The position numbers and the translations under genes are program-made. Under the pieces are notes generated by a model. The model was not told where the DNA came from. It did not search any database and saw only the letters and a list, made by a program, of their open reading frames with translations. 33,813 bases of DNA from Qipengyuania sp. (GTDB lineage Bacteria > Pseudomonadota > Alphaproteobacteria > Sphingomonadales > Sphingomonadaceae), in the NCBI GenBank assembly GCA_019745075.1, contig JAIETR010000028.1, positions 1-33,813 on the forward strand, written 5' to 3'. Shown piece by piece: positions 25,559-33,716 of this stretch. Every line of letters begins with the position of its first letter. The stretch's first letter is position 1.

Positions 25559-26050
25559 ATGAGCGGAACACGGCTAATTCTGGCGATCGTGGCCGCTGCC
25601 CTGATGGCGGCTCCCGTCGCCGTGTCCGCCAATACCCTGACCGGCACCATGAATGCCCGCATGCGTGTGGACACCTCGTGCCGAATCACCACCGAGCCGC
25701 TTTTTTTCGGGAACGTCAATATCTTCTCCGGCGTGGTCGATGCCACCGCCAATATCCGGCTGCGCTGCGGCCCGGCCGTCGCCTACAGCGTGGCGATCGA
25801 CAATGGCCAGAACCCCAATGGGACCCAACGCCGGTTGTGGAACGGCGGCGGCTGGTTCCAGTACGTAAACTACCAGATCTATCGCAACGCCGCCCGCACG
25901 CAGGTGTGGGGTTCGACGGCGGGGAATGTGGTCACCGGGACGACTCCGGCGAATGGCCAGGTGACGCTGGTCGCCTATGGCCGTGTGCCCAACAGCATCG
26001 TCATGCCGAACGAATATCGGGACGTCGTCACGGTCACAGTAACATTCTAG
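25559..26050 (+). CDS. Spore coat U domain pilin subunit 1
   Basis: A secreted 163-residue subunit of archaic (Csu-like) chaperone-usher pili. The signal peptide is MSGTRLILAIVAAALMAAPVAVSAN. The SCPU domain follows, with paired cysteines (DTSCRI and LRCGPA), the NGQNPNGTQRRL turn and the C-terminal beta strand DVVTVTVTF. That end probably donates or receives the exchange strand. It is the first gene of the pilus operon. Confidence 0.88.
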   Translation: MSGTRLILAIVAAALMAAPVAVSANTLTGTMNARMRVDTSCRITTEPLFFGNVNIFSGVVDATANIRLRCGPAVAYSVAIDNGQNPNGTQRRLWNGGGWFQYVNYQIYRNAARTQVWGSTAGNVVTGTTPANGQVTLVAYGRVPNSIVMPNEYRDVVTVTVTF

Positions 26051-26099
26051 AAACCACTGGTTTAAGCCAAGATGCTTTATCTTCTGAAAAAGTGGTTTC
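26050..26099 (+). promoter_or_regulatory. Alternative stem-loops between the two pilin genes
   Basis: GAAACCACT (26050-26058) is repeated inverted as AGTGGTTTC (26091-26099). The left arm can instead fold locally as AAACC-act-GGTTT (26051-26063). The two structures are mutually exclusive, a layout seen in attenuators and processing sites. It overlaps the end of the first pilin gene; the 190 bp to the next start is unusually AT-rich. Confidence 0.4.
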
Positions 26100-26242
26100 C
26101 AAATTTACGCACCGTTAACCAAGCGAGCGCTAGGTATTCCTACGCAAAGAAAGCGAACGCTTTCGTCACGATTAGGCATTTCGCAACACATTTTCGGCAT
26201 GGAGGAGCACGGCCCAGCGCCGAAGCTTTAAGGGATTTGACC

Positions 26243-26701
26243 ATGCGTAAACTCACATTTGGACTTGCCGCCGTCGCGGTCGTCGCGTCGGCCCCGGCCT
26301 TCGCGGCCACCACCAGCGGGACCGTCAATGTCACTCTGAACGTCGACAATGCTTGCAGCCTCACCACCGGCGCGATCGATTTCGGCGTCGTGACCGACTT
26401 CACCGCCGCGACGACCGCCGCCTCGGCCACGACGCTCAAGTGCACGCCGAACGCCGTCGCGACCGTGACCGTGAACTCGGGCAACAACCCGATCGGAGCT
26501 CAGCGTCGCCTCGCCAGCGGCACCAACTTCGTCGATTACAACATCACCGATTCGGCGAATGTCGCCTGGCCCGCGGCCGGCCTGTCATACACCGGCACGG
26601 GCAGCGACGTATCGCTCGGCATGCGCGGCGTCGTGCCTGTCCAGGCCGCGCAGCCGGCCGGCGCCTACGCCGACCTGCTGACGATCACCGTTACCTACTA
26701 A
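26243..26701 (+). CDS. Spore coat U domain pilin subunit 2
   Basis: A 152-residue secreted SCPU protein. The signal peptide is MRKLTFGLAAVAVVASAPAFA, then TTSGTVNVTLNVDNACSLTT (first cysteine), TLKCTPNAVATVTVNSGNNP (second cysteine) and the C-terminal ADLLTITVTY strand. Small, Ala/Thr-rich and strongly biased in composition, it is the best candidate for the major shaft subunit. An upstream in-frame extension to 26072 lacks a signal peptide and was rejected. Confidence 0.88.
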   Translation: MRKLTFGLAAVAVVASAPAFAATTSGTVNVTLNVDNACSLTTGAIDFGVVTDFTAATTAASATTLKCTPNAVATVTVNSGNNPIGAQRRLASGTNFVDYNITDSANVAWPAAGLSYTGTGSDVSLGMRGVVPVQAAQPAGAYADLLTITVTY

Positions 26702-26725
26702 ACCTGTAGAAGACCGGAGACCGCA

Positions 26726-27496
26726 ATGACCCGTTCCGCTTCGATCCTGCGCACCTGTGCTCCGATCGTCGCGGGCGGGTCCTTGCTCGCCGCCGCTCCT
26801 CCTCCGGAACCCGCCGCGGTCGGGGAGCAGGAGCCGAGCGAGAAGGCAGCGGCCCCGGGCCCGGCCATCCTCAGCATCGCCCCCTTGCGGGTCGAAATCG
26901 AGGGAACGGGCGCCGGCGCCACCGTCCGGCTCACCAATTCATCCAACCACGCGTTGCCGGTTCAGGCGCGCCTGTTCACCTGGAGCCAGGCGAACGGCGA
27001 GGACGTTTTCGCGCCGAGCAGCGAGCTCGTGGTTTCGCCATCGATCACTTCCATCCCGTCCGGAGAGACGCAGATCGTGCGCGTATTGCGCAGCGGTGCG
27101 GCCACGCCGGGCGAAAAACGGTTCAGGCTGGCTGTCGATCAGTTGCCCGATCCGGCCCAGGCGCGTCCCGGCCAAGCCCTGACGCGCATCCGCTTCACCC
27201 TTCCCGTATTCGTCGATCGCGAAAAGGCGCAGCCCGCCGCTTTCGCCTGGCGAATCGCGAACGACCGGATCGAACTCGCCAACACCGGCGGCGCCACCGC
27301 GCGGGTGCTCGAGCTTCAGGTGAAGACCGCGGACGGCCGCATCGTTCCGGTGGAGCGCAACTCCTTGCGCTACGTCCTGGGCAATTCGACGATCGCCTGG
27401 CCGCTCGGGAATGGCTGCTCGCTGGGCCCGGTCCGCGTGACCGCCCAGATCGACGGCCAGGCGGTCGACGGTGTTGCTGCGTCCGCGTGCGGTTAG
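26726..27496 (+). CDS. Periplasmic pilus chaperone (PapD-like)
   Basis: A 256-residue periplasmic chaperone that folds pilin subunits and delivers them to the usher. A signal peptide and Pro/Ala-rich linker precede the first immunoglobulin-like domain (ILSIAPLRVEIEGTGAGATVRLTN). The conserved TQIVRVLRSG and FRLAVDQLP regions follow, with subunit-binding strand RIRFTLPVFV, then the shorter second domain. The stop overlaps the usher start by 26 bp. Confidence 0.9.
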   Translation: MTRSASILRTCAPIVAGGSLLAAAPPPEPAAVGEQEPSEKAAAPGPAILSIAPLRVEIEGTGAGATVRLTNSSNHALPVQARLFTWSQANGEDVFAPSSELVVSPSITSIPSGETQIVRVLRSGAATPGEKRFRLAVDQLPDPAQARPGQALTRIRFTLPVFVDREKAQPAAFAWRIANDRIELANTGGATARVLELQVKTADGRIVPVERNSLRYVLGNSTIAWPLGNGCSLGPVRVTAQIDGQAVDGVAASACG

Positions 27497-29921
27497 TCCT
27501 CTTCTCGCGCTGATCGCCGCCGCAATCGCCGTTTCGGGCGGAAGCGCCCGCGCCCAGGAGAACGACCCCTTCGCGCTTCCCAAAGGTGTGACCGTCAAGG
27601 CCGTCGAGCAGGCGGCGGGCCCGGGGCTGTCCGAAATCGAAATCGACGGCGTCGTTCGCCGGCGCATGGTCACGCTGGCTGGCCGAGACCAGGCGTTGAC
27701 GATCGACGCCGAGGAAGCGCGCGCCGCAGGCATGCCCGTGGCCGATGGAGTCGCCGGACCGGTTCGGCTTAGCGCTCTGCCGCTCTACCAGTGGCGGTTC
27801 GACAGCCTGCGCCAGCGGCTGATCGTCAAGCTGTTGCGCAACAATGACGGCGCCAACTTTCGCGATCTCTCCAGGCCCAACTGGGCGCTGACCAGGACGA
27901 CGCCTCTGCTCGCCCTGCGCCTTGACTACGATCTCACCGCCTCCGTCACCCCCACCGGGCGCAGCGCGGGCGGGCTATTCGAGGCCGCGCTGGTGCGCGG
28001 CGATGTAGCGCTCGCGACCAGCGCCCGCGCGGATTCCAACCCGGGCCTCCAATCCAACCTCCTCGTCCGGCTCGACAGCGCGATGCACTGGAACCTGCCT
28101 CGTCTCCGCACCGCCGTGACGATCGGCGATTTCGTCAGCGCGGGCACGGTCACCCAGCGCGCGGTGCGGATGGGCGGCATCCAGGTCGCCTCCAATTTCG
28201 AGTTGCGGCCCGATCTTGTCACCACCCCCTTGCCCAGCTTCTCGGGCAATGTCGCCGTGCCTACCAGCGTCGACATCCTGACCGCGGACCAGCGCTATCG
28301 CGCGGCCGAAGTCGAACCGGGCAGTTTCACGCTGCGCAATGTTCCGCTGGGCAACGGGCGCGGCGAGTTTTCGGTCGTCACCCGCGATGCGCTTGGCCGC
28401 GAAGTGATTCAGGCAATGCGGTTCTACACCTCGCGCAATCTGCTTGCACCGGGCCTGACCGGCTATGCGGTTAATGCCGGATTCGTCCGACGACGATACG
28501 GCGAGGTTAGCGATGAGTACGGGGATCTTGTGGCCAGCGCCTTTCTGAGGCGCGGGCTTTCGCCGTTTCTGACGGTCGAGGCGAGCGGCGAAGCCACCGC
28601 CGGCCTCGCCAATTTCGGTGCGCGCGCCGATTTCACCGTCGGGAATATCGCGCTGATCAGCGCCGAAGGCCGCTACAGCCGGGACGCCGACGCGCGAAGC
28701 GGCGCCTTGATGCGGTTTTCGATCGAATCGACGAGCGCGATGTTCGGAATTCGCGCTGGAATCGTGCTCCCGAGCGCCTCCTACCGCGATGTCGCCAGCC
28801 GGTTGGGTGACAGAGCGCCGTCACGACAGCTTTTTGCCGATATTTCCTACATTCTGGGCCCCAACACGCGGGCCTATGTCGCCTATGTGCGCCAGGATGA
28901 CCGTTTCGACTCTCGTTTCGGCACGCCCGCGCGGCGCCTCGAAACGCTGAGCGGCAATTTTCGCATGCCGCTGTCCTCGCGAATCGACATGTTCGCGGCC
29001 GGGGGCCTGCGCCGCAGCGAGCAGCGGAGCACGCTGTTCGCCTCGATCGGCGTCTCGGTCAACCTGGGCAGCCCGCGTCAGCTGGGCGCCTACGCCGGCA
29101 TCGAAGGCGACCGGCCGACCGCCGGGATCAGCTATAACAAGAGCGACCAACGCGTGGGCGACCTCGGCTATCGCCTCGCGGCCAACGTCGCGCCCAACTA
29201 CCAGCGCATCGGCGGCAGCGCCCTGTGGCGGGCCCGCCCATTCGCGCTCGAGGGGCAGGTCGAGGAAGTGAACGGCGCCTTCGCCGGGCGCGTCAACGCG
29301 CGCGGAACGCTGCTCGTGGCCGACGGGACGGTCTACGCGCGCAGCCAGACCGGGGGCAGCTTCGCCCTGGTGCGGAGCGGCACGGTTCCGGACGTAGCGA
29401 TCAAGCTTGAAAACCGCGTGGTGGGCAGGACCAATCGCCGGGGACGTCTGCTGGTGGAGAACCTCCTGCCGCTGGTGCCGATGCATGTCGATGTCGATAC
29501 CGAGCAGCTTCCCGCCGAGGCGATGGTCCGCCAGGCCAAGCATGTGATCGCGGTGCCGCGCCGCGCGGTGGCGCTGGTGGCGATGGACGTGATCGCCTTC
29601 CGCCCGGTGCTGCGCAAGATCGTCGACGGCGCGGGCAATCCGGTCCAAGCCGGTCTCGCGGTCACCGCCGCGCCTTCGGGCGAGGGCTCGCTGATCGGTT
29701 TCGACGGGATGGCGGAGATCAATGCCGCCGGCGGCGACCGGCGCCTGCTGATCGGCCCGCCGGGGCGCGGCTGCGCGGTCGATCTGCCCGACGCGGTCGC
29801 GCTCGAGACCGAAGAGACGCCGCTGGTGTGCCGGGTGGAGACCATCGCGGGCGCGCAGCCGGCCGAGGATCGGCGGGCCGGCAAACGGCGACGCCCGGTG
29901 AAAGTCGCGCGGCGCGACTAG
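27471..29921 (+). CDS. Outer membrane pilus usher (fimbrial usher)
   Basis: An 816-residue outer-membrane usher that assembles and secretes pilin. The signal peptide has the hydrophobic core LLALIAAAIAVSGG. An N-terminal chaperone-binding domain leads into the 24-strand barrel (about residues 130-640, with FTLRNVPLGNGRGEFSVVTRD and YTSRNLLAPGLTGYAVNAGF). C-terminal plug-like domains end with EETPLVCRVE. I chose the GTG at 27471 overlapping the chaperone. The length fits archaic Csu/SCPU-type ushers. Confidence 0.92.
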   Translation: MLLRPRAVSPLLALIAAAIAVSGGSARAQENDPFALPKGVTVKAVEQAAGPGLSEIEIDGVVRRRMVTLAGRDQALTIDAEEARAAGMPVADGVAGPVRLSALPLYQWRFDSLRQRLIVKLLRNNDGANFRDLSRPNWALTRTTPLLALRLDYDLTASVTPTGRSAGGLFEAALVRGDVALATSARADSNPGLQSNLLVRLDSAMHWNLPRLRTAVTIGDFVSAGTVTQRAVRMGGIQVASNFELRPDLVTTPLPSFSGNVAVPTSVDILTADQRYRAAEVEPGSFTLRNVPLGNGRGEFSVVTRDALGREVIQAMRFYTSRNLLAPGLTGYAVNAGFVRRRYGEVSDEYGDLVASAFLRRGLSPFLTVEASGEATAGLANFGARADFTVGNIALISAEGRYSRDADARSGALMRFSIESTSAMFGIRAGIVLPSASYRDVASRLGDRAPSRQLFADISYILGPNTRAYVAYVRQDDRFDSRFGTPARRLETLSGNFRMPLSSRIDMFAAGGLRRSEQRSTLFASIGVSVNLGSPRQLGAYAGIEGDRPTAGISYNKSDQRVGDLGYRLAANVAPNYQRIGGSALWRARPFALEGQVEEVNGAFAGRVNARGTLLVADGTVYARSQTGGSFALVRSGTVPDVAIKLENRVVGRTNRRGRLLVENLLPLVPMHVDVDTEQLPAEAMVRQAKHVIAVPRRAVALVAMDVIAFRPVLRKIVDGAGNPVQAGLAVTAAPSGEGSLIGFDGMAEINAAGGDRRLLIGPPGRGCAVDLPDAVALETEETPLVCRVETIAGAQPAEDRRAGKRRRPVKVARRD

Positions 29922-30400
29922 ATCCGATCCGCGAGCAGCCGTGCCAGCGCCTCGATCCCCGCGACGTCCTCGTCGTCGAAGCGCGCCAGTTCAGGGCTGT
30001 CGAGATCGATCACCGCCACCACCCGGCCCTCCCGCACCACCGGCACGACCAGTTCCGAGCGGCTGGCCGAGTCGCAGGCGATGTGACCGGGAAAGGCGTG
30101 GACGTCGCGCACCAGCTGGGTCGTTCCGCTGGCCGCCGCCGCGCCGCAGACGCCCCGGCCAAGCGCGATGCGGATGCAGGCCGGGCGGCCGGCGAAGGGG
30201 CCGAGAACCAGCTCGCCGTCCACAACCCGGTAGAAGCCGGTCCAGTTCACGGCGGGCAGATACTCCCATAGCAGCGCGGCGACATTGGCCATGTTGGCGA
30301 CCGCGTCGCGTTCTCCCGCGGTCAGTCCGTCGGCGGCGGCCAGGAGATCGGCATGGAGCGCGGCCTTGCCGGCGCCGGGAGCGGGCCTGAAATCGTACAT
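29918..30400 (-). CDS. msrC: Free methionine-(R)-sulfoxide reductase (GAF domain)
   Basis: A 160-residue GAF-domain enzyme that reduces free methionine-R-sulfoxide in the cytoplasm. The family opening VNWTGFYRVVDGELVLGPFAG and the three catalytic or resolving cysteines are present: PACIRIALGRGVCGAAA (two) and HIACDSASRSELVVPV (third). The ATG at 30400 was chosen over an upstream frame extension. The stop overlaps the usher stop on the other strand by two bases. Confidence 0.9.
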   Translation of the reverse strand: MYDFRPAPGAGKAALHADLLAAADGLTAGERDAVANMANVAALLWEYLPAVNWTGFYRVVDGELVLGPFAGRPACIRIALGRGVCGAAAASGTTQLVRDVHAFPGHIACDSASRSELVVPVVREGRVVAVIDLDSPELARFDDEDVAGIEALARLLADRI

Positions 30401-30461
30401 GGCCGCGATGTAGCGAGGCGCGCCATTGCCGCAAGGTGCGAGCCCGCCTAAATGGTCGGGC

Positions 30462-31913
30462 ATGAGCATCGCGAAGAAAATCGGCATCGGCTTCGTCGTC
30501 GCAATCCTGATTCTCCTGATCGCCGGCTGGCTGTACACCCGCCCGGACCAGGCCGACCTCGCCTGGGCCAGGGTGACGGGGACCGATCCGGAGCTCGGGC
30601 CGCCGCAGGGCGAAACCTTTCCCACGGTCGGGATCGCCGAGCCGATCGGCTGGGCGGCGGGGGCCGCGCCCGCGCCGGCCGCGGGCCTCGCGGTCAGCCG
30701 GTTCGCCGAGGGACTCGATCACCCGCGCACGATGCTGACGCTGCCCAATGGCGATGTGCTGGTGTCGCTCACGCGCGCGCCCGCGATGAAGGCGCCGGGC
30801 GACGACATCTGGCTGCGGCAGAAGATTCAGGGCTACCTGTTCCGCAAGGCGGGCAGCGGCGGGACCTCGCCCGACCAGGTGCTGCTGCTGCGCGACGCCG
30901 ATGGCGACGGCCGCGCGGAGGGGCGCTTCGTGCTCGGAAACCGGTTCGCGTCACCCTCGGGCCTCGCTTGGGCGAACGACCGGCTGTTCGTCGCCAGTCA
31001 CGATGCGGTCTGGGCTTGGCCGTACAAGCTCGGCGAGACCGCGCTTGCCGGGACGCCGACCAAGATCATGGACCTCGCCCCCGGACCCAACCACTGGATG
31101 CGCAACCTGCTGCTCAGCCCCGACGCGAGCAAGCTCTATGTCGCGGTGGGGTCGGCTTCGAACATCGGCGAGAACGGGATGCAGGCCGAGAAAGGCCGCG
31201 CGCTGATCTGGGAATATGATTTCGCGACCAAGAGCCGGCGCGTGTTCGGCGCGGGGCTGCGCAATCCCAACGGGCTGGCCTGGAGCCCGTGGTCGGGCGA
31301 ACTGTGGACCACGGTTAACGAGCGCGACATGCTGGGCTCTGACCTGGTGCCGGACTACCTCACCAATGTGCCCGTCGGGGTGCAGTACGGCTGGCCGTGG
31401 GTCTATTGGAAAAACAATATCGATCAGAGAGTTAAGTCCGGGATGCCGCAGTTCATGACCGAGTACACGCGGCGGCCGGAGTATTCGCTCGGGCCGCATG
31501 TCGCGCCGCTGGGGCTGGTGTTCTCGCAGGGCGGCTCGCGGCTCGGTCCTCGATTTCAGCAGGGCGCGTTCATTGCCCAACACGGCTCGTGGAACCGCAG
31601 TCCTCCGTCGGGCTACGACGTGGTCTATGTCGCTTTCGACGCGCGCGGCAATCCGCAGGGCAAGCCGATAACGGTCCTGAGCGGGTTCCTGACCGGCGAC
31701 GGCAAGACCCAGGGCCGCCCGACCTGGCTCGCCTGGGCCAAGGATGGCGCGCTGCTGTTAAGCGACGACACCGCCGGAATCATCTGGCGCGTGATCGACC
31801 CTTGGGCCGAGCCTGCCCCGGCGATTGTGCGCGAGACGGGCCGGCCGCTGCCGCCGCAGAGGGAACTGCGGGGTCTGCAAGGCGCGTTCAAAGAGGATTA
31901 CGCGCGGCAGTAA
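30462..31913 (+). CDS. Sorbosone dehydrogenase-like PQQ-type beta-propeller, membrane anchored
   Basis: A 483-residue protein of the L-sorbosone / PQQ-dependent sugar dehydrogenase family, which oxidises sugars or aldoses in the periplasm. An N-terminal anchor (IGIGFVVAILILLIAGWLY, residues 7-25) leads into the propeller. Motifs include LDHPRTMLTLPNGDVLVSL, LLRDADGDGRAEGRFVLG, GAGLRNPNGLAWSPWSGELW and AFIAQHGSWNRSPPSGYDV. Substrate and cofactor are inferred from the family. The gene stands alone and is followed after about 8 bp by an IS5 element. Confidence 0.88.
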   Translation: MSIAKKIGIGFVVAILILLIAGWLYTRPDQADLAWARVTGTDPELGPPQGETFPTVGIAEPIGWAAGAAPAPAAGLAVSRFAEGLDHPRTMLTLPNGDVLVSLTRAPAMKAPGDDIWLRQKIQGYLFRKAGSGGTSPDQVLLLRDADGDGRAEGRFVLGNRFASPSGLAWANDRLFVASHDAVWAWPYKLGETALAGTPTKIMDLAPGPNHWMRNLLLSPDASKLYVAVGSASNIGENGMQAEKGRALIWEYDFATKSRRVFGAGLRNPNGLAWSPWSGELWTTVNERDMLGSDLVPDYLTNVPVGVQYGWPWVYWKNNIDQRVKSGMPQFMTEYTRRPEYSLGPHVAPLGLVFSQGGSRLGPRFQQGAFIAQHGSWNRSPPSGYDVVYVAFDARGNPQGKPITVLSGFLTGDGKTQGRPTWLAWAKDGALLLSDDTAGIIWRVIDPWAEPAPAIVRETGRPLPPQRELRGLQGAFKEDYARQ

Positions 31914-31933
31914 TGCCTAGGAGTCGTGGACAA

Positions 31934-32364
31934 TTAGCGTGACCAGATGGCGGCGGCGACGAGTTGGATCATGGAGAGATAGGCTCTGGCGGTTTGCTCG
32001 TAGCGGGTGGCGATGCGGCGGAAGTGTTTGGCTTTGTTGAAGAAGCGTTCGACGAGATTGCGCTCCTTGTAGATGACGGGGTCGTGGTCGATGCGCCTTG
32101 CGCGGCTGCGGCTGGAGGGGATCGCGGCTTTGGCCCCGGCCTGGTCGATGGCGGCGCGGAAGTGATCGGCGTCATAGGCCCTGTCGGCGAGGACATGCGC
32201 GGCGGGCAACCCGGCGATCAGGGCCTGGGCGTGAGTGACATCGCCGGCCTGACCGGGAGTGACGAGAAAGCGGACCGGCATGCCCAGGCCATCGACCGCG
32301 ACATGCAGCTTGGTCGTCAAGCCGCCTCGGCTGCGGCCAATGGCGCGATCTTCAGGCCCCCTTT
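31934..32364 (-). pseudogene. IS5-family transposase, C-terminal part (interrupted)
   Basis: Reads GPEDRAIGRSRGG then TTKLHVAVDGLGMPVRFLVT. It carries the second catalytic aspartate in LADRAYDADHFR and the third catalytic (Glu) region in RNLVERFFNKAKHFRRIATR. It ends AAAIWSR. The 5' side is cut at 32364 by the IS110 element. The matching upstream part is at 33717-33813. Disrupted, so not expected to be active. Confidence 0.88.
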
Positions 32365-32368
32365 ATGG

Positions 32369-32380
32369 ATGGCCCGCCCC
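32369..32380 (+). repeat. Left subterminal inverted repeat of the IS110-like element
   Basis: ATGGCCCGCCCC, a perfect 12-base inverted match to 33702-33713. It begins four bases inside the left boundary (seven if the TTT belongs to the element). Confidence 0.85.
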
Positions 32381-32437
32381 TAAATCGAACCGTTGTCGTC
32401 TCACGACAGTGGGTCGTTTGAGGAAGGAGCGAGGATC

Positions 32438-33376
32438 ATGGACGTATCAGTTCTTGGAATCGACTTGGGGAAGAACAGCTGCAGTGTGGTCGGCTTGGAT
32501 GCGACCGGCAAGGTCGTTGTCCGCCGGCGGATGCGGCGCGAGACGGTCATCACTTACGCGGCGACCTTGCCGGCCTGCGTCGTGGCGATGGAAGCCTGCT
32601 GCGGGGCTCATCACATGGGTCGCGCATTGGCACGACAAGGCCATGCCGTTCGGTTGATGTCGCCGGAGTATGTCCGTCCCTACGTCAAGGCGCAGAAGAA
32701 CGACGACCGCGATGCGGAGGCGATCGCGGAAGCGGCGACACGGCCGACCATGCGGTTCGTCGAGTTGAAGACCGAGCAGCAACTCGACATGCAGACGCTG
32801 CACCGCATTCGCGACCAGCTAGTCGGTGATCGCACCTCGTTGATGAACCAGATCAGGAGCCTTCTGCTCGAGCGCGGCCACATCGTGCCGCAAGGACGGG
32901 CAAAGCTCGCGGTTCGGTTGGGTGAGATGCTCGATGGCGACGAGCCGGTGCTCGGCTTTCGCATCCACCGGCTCGTCGGCGATATGCGCTTGCGCTGGAT
33001 CGCCCTCGATGAGCGGATCGCAGATCTCGATGCCGAGTTCGCCGAGGCTGCCCGGACAGATGAGCGGACGCGGCGGCTGCTGACCATTCCCGGCATCGGT
33101 GCGCTCAATGCGACCGCGCTGGTGGCAGCGGTCGGCGATGCCCGGACCTTCGGGCGTGGTCGCGATCTTGCCGCCTGGCTTGGCCTGGTTCCGCGGCAGG
33201 CGACGACCGGAGGCAAGCCGCGGCTGCTCGGCATCACCAAGCGCGGCAGTCGCTATCTGCGCAAGAACCCGATCCAGGGCGCCCGTGCGTCATTGCCGAC
33301 AATGAGCAAGAGCGATACGCGACTGGGCGCCTGGCTGCGCGGTTTGCTGTCGCGGTCCCACCCAACACCGTCGTAG
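32438..33376 (+). pseudogene. IS110-family transposase, C-terminus frameshifted
   Basis: A DEDD transposase/recombinase. The N-terminal RuvC-like domain has Asp in LGIDLGKNSCSVVGLD, Glu in VVAMEACCGAHH, and two Asp in KNDDRDAEAIAEAATR. The C-terminal transposase_20 region has IPGIGALNATALVAAVGD and WLGLVPRQATTGGKP. The frame stops at 33376 after SRSHPTPS. One missing C near 33361-33363 would restore RSHPNTVVVALAAKMARIVW and run to a stop at 33462 (about 28 more residues). A good ribosome site (AAGGAGCGAGG) precedes the ATG at 32438. 312 residues as read. Confidence 0.85.
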
Positions 33377-33462
33377 TGGCGCTGGCGGCCAAGATGGCGC
33401 GTATTGTCTGGGCGCTGCTGCGTCATGAGCGCACCTATGACCCGGTCGCGCAAGCGGCCTGA

Positions 33463-33701
33463 ACAAGATCGGCCGATGCCCCTTTGCACCGGCTGGATGA
33501 TGTCTGCGGGAGGTGAGTGACAGATGGCCTGACAGTCGACCGGTGTCCCGGAACCCTACGGCGTAAGATGGCACTCGATGCCGGCCCCTTTATGAGGACC
33601 AGGACGCGCGGATCTCCATCTTGGCCAACGACCTCGCGTCGAAAGGCCGGATACGTTTTCGCAGACTGCTCAGAAACATCGGACACAAACCGCTTGCCGA
33701 C
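33463..33701 (+). ncRNA. Candidate guide (seek/bridge) RNA region of the IS110-like element
   Basis: Roughly 240 bp of noncoding DNA between the restored transposase stop and the right subterminal repeat. It contains CCCCTTTATG (33585-33594), identical to ten bases across the element's left junction (32358-32367). It also contains ATACGTTTT (33651-33659), identical to nine bases across its right junction (33712-33720). IS110-family elements encode a guide RNA in such a segment. The RNA ends and fold are not determined, and the function is inferred. Confidence 0.6.
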
Positions 33702-33713
33702 GGGGCGGGCCAT
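33702..33713 (+). repeat. Right subterminal inverted repeat of the IS110-like element
   Basis: GGGGCGGGCCAT, perfect inverted partner of 32369-32380, followed by three bases (ACG) before IS5 sequence resumes. Confidence 0.85.
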
Positions 33714-33716
33714 ACG

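Larger units (their letters stand above)
32365..33716 (+). mobile_element. IS110-family element, IS1111-like, inserted in an IS5 transposase gene
   Basis: About 1,352 bp, bounded by the points where IS5 coding sequence stops (ends CCCCCTTT at 32364) and resumes (TTTTACCC from 33717). Subterminal inverted repeats ATGGCCCGCCCC and GGGGCGGGCCAT lie a few bases inside each end. It carries a DEDD transposase gene with a short 5' and a long 3' noncoding segment, features I associate with the IS1111 group. No target duplication is visible. Because of the T-run, the left boundary could be 32362. Confidence 0.85.

Noticed and set aside
33435-33713. 92-codon minus-strand frame in the right noncoding part of the IS110-like element
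   Set aside because: No similarity to known transposition proteins; the region fits a noncoding guide-RNA segment better.
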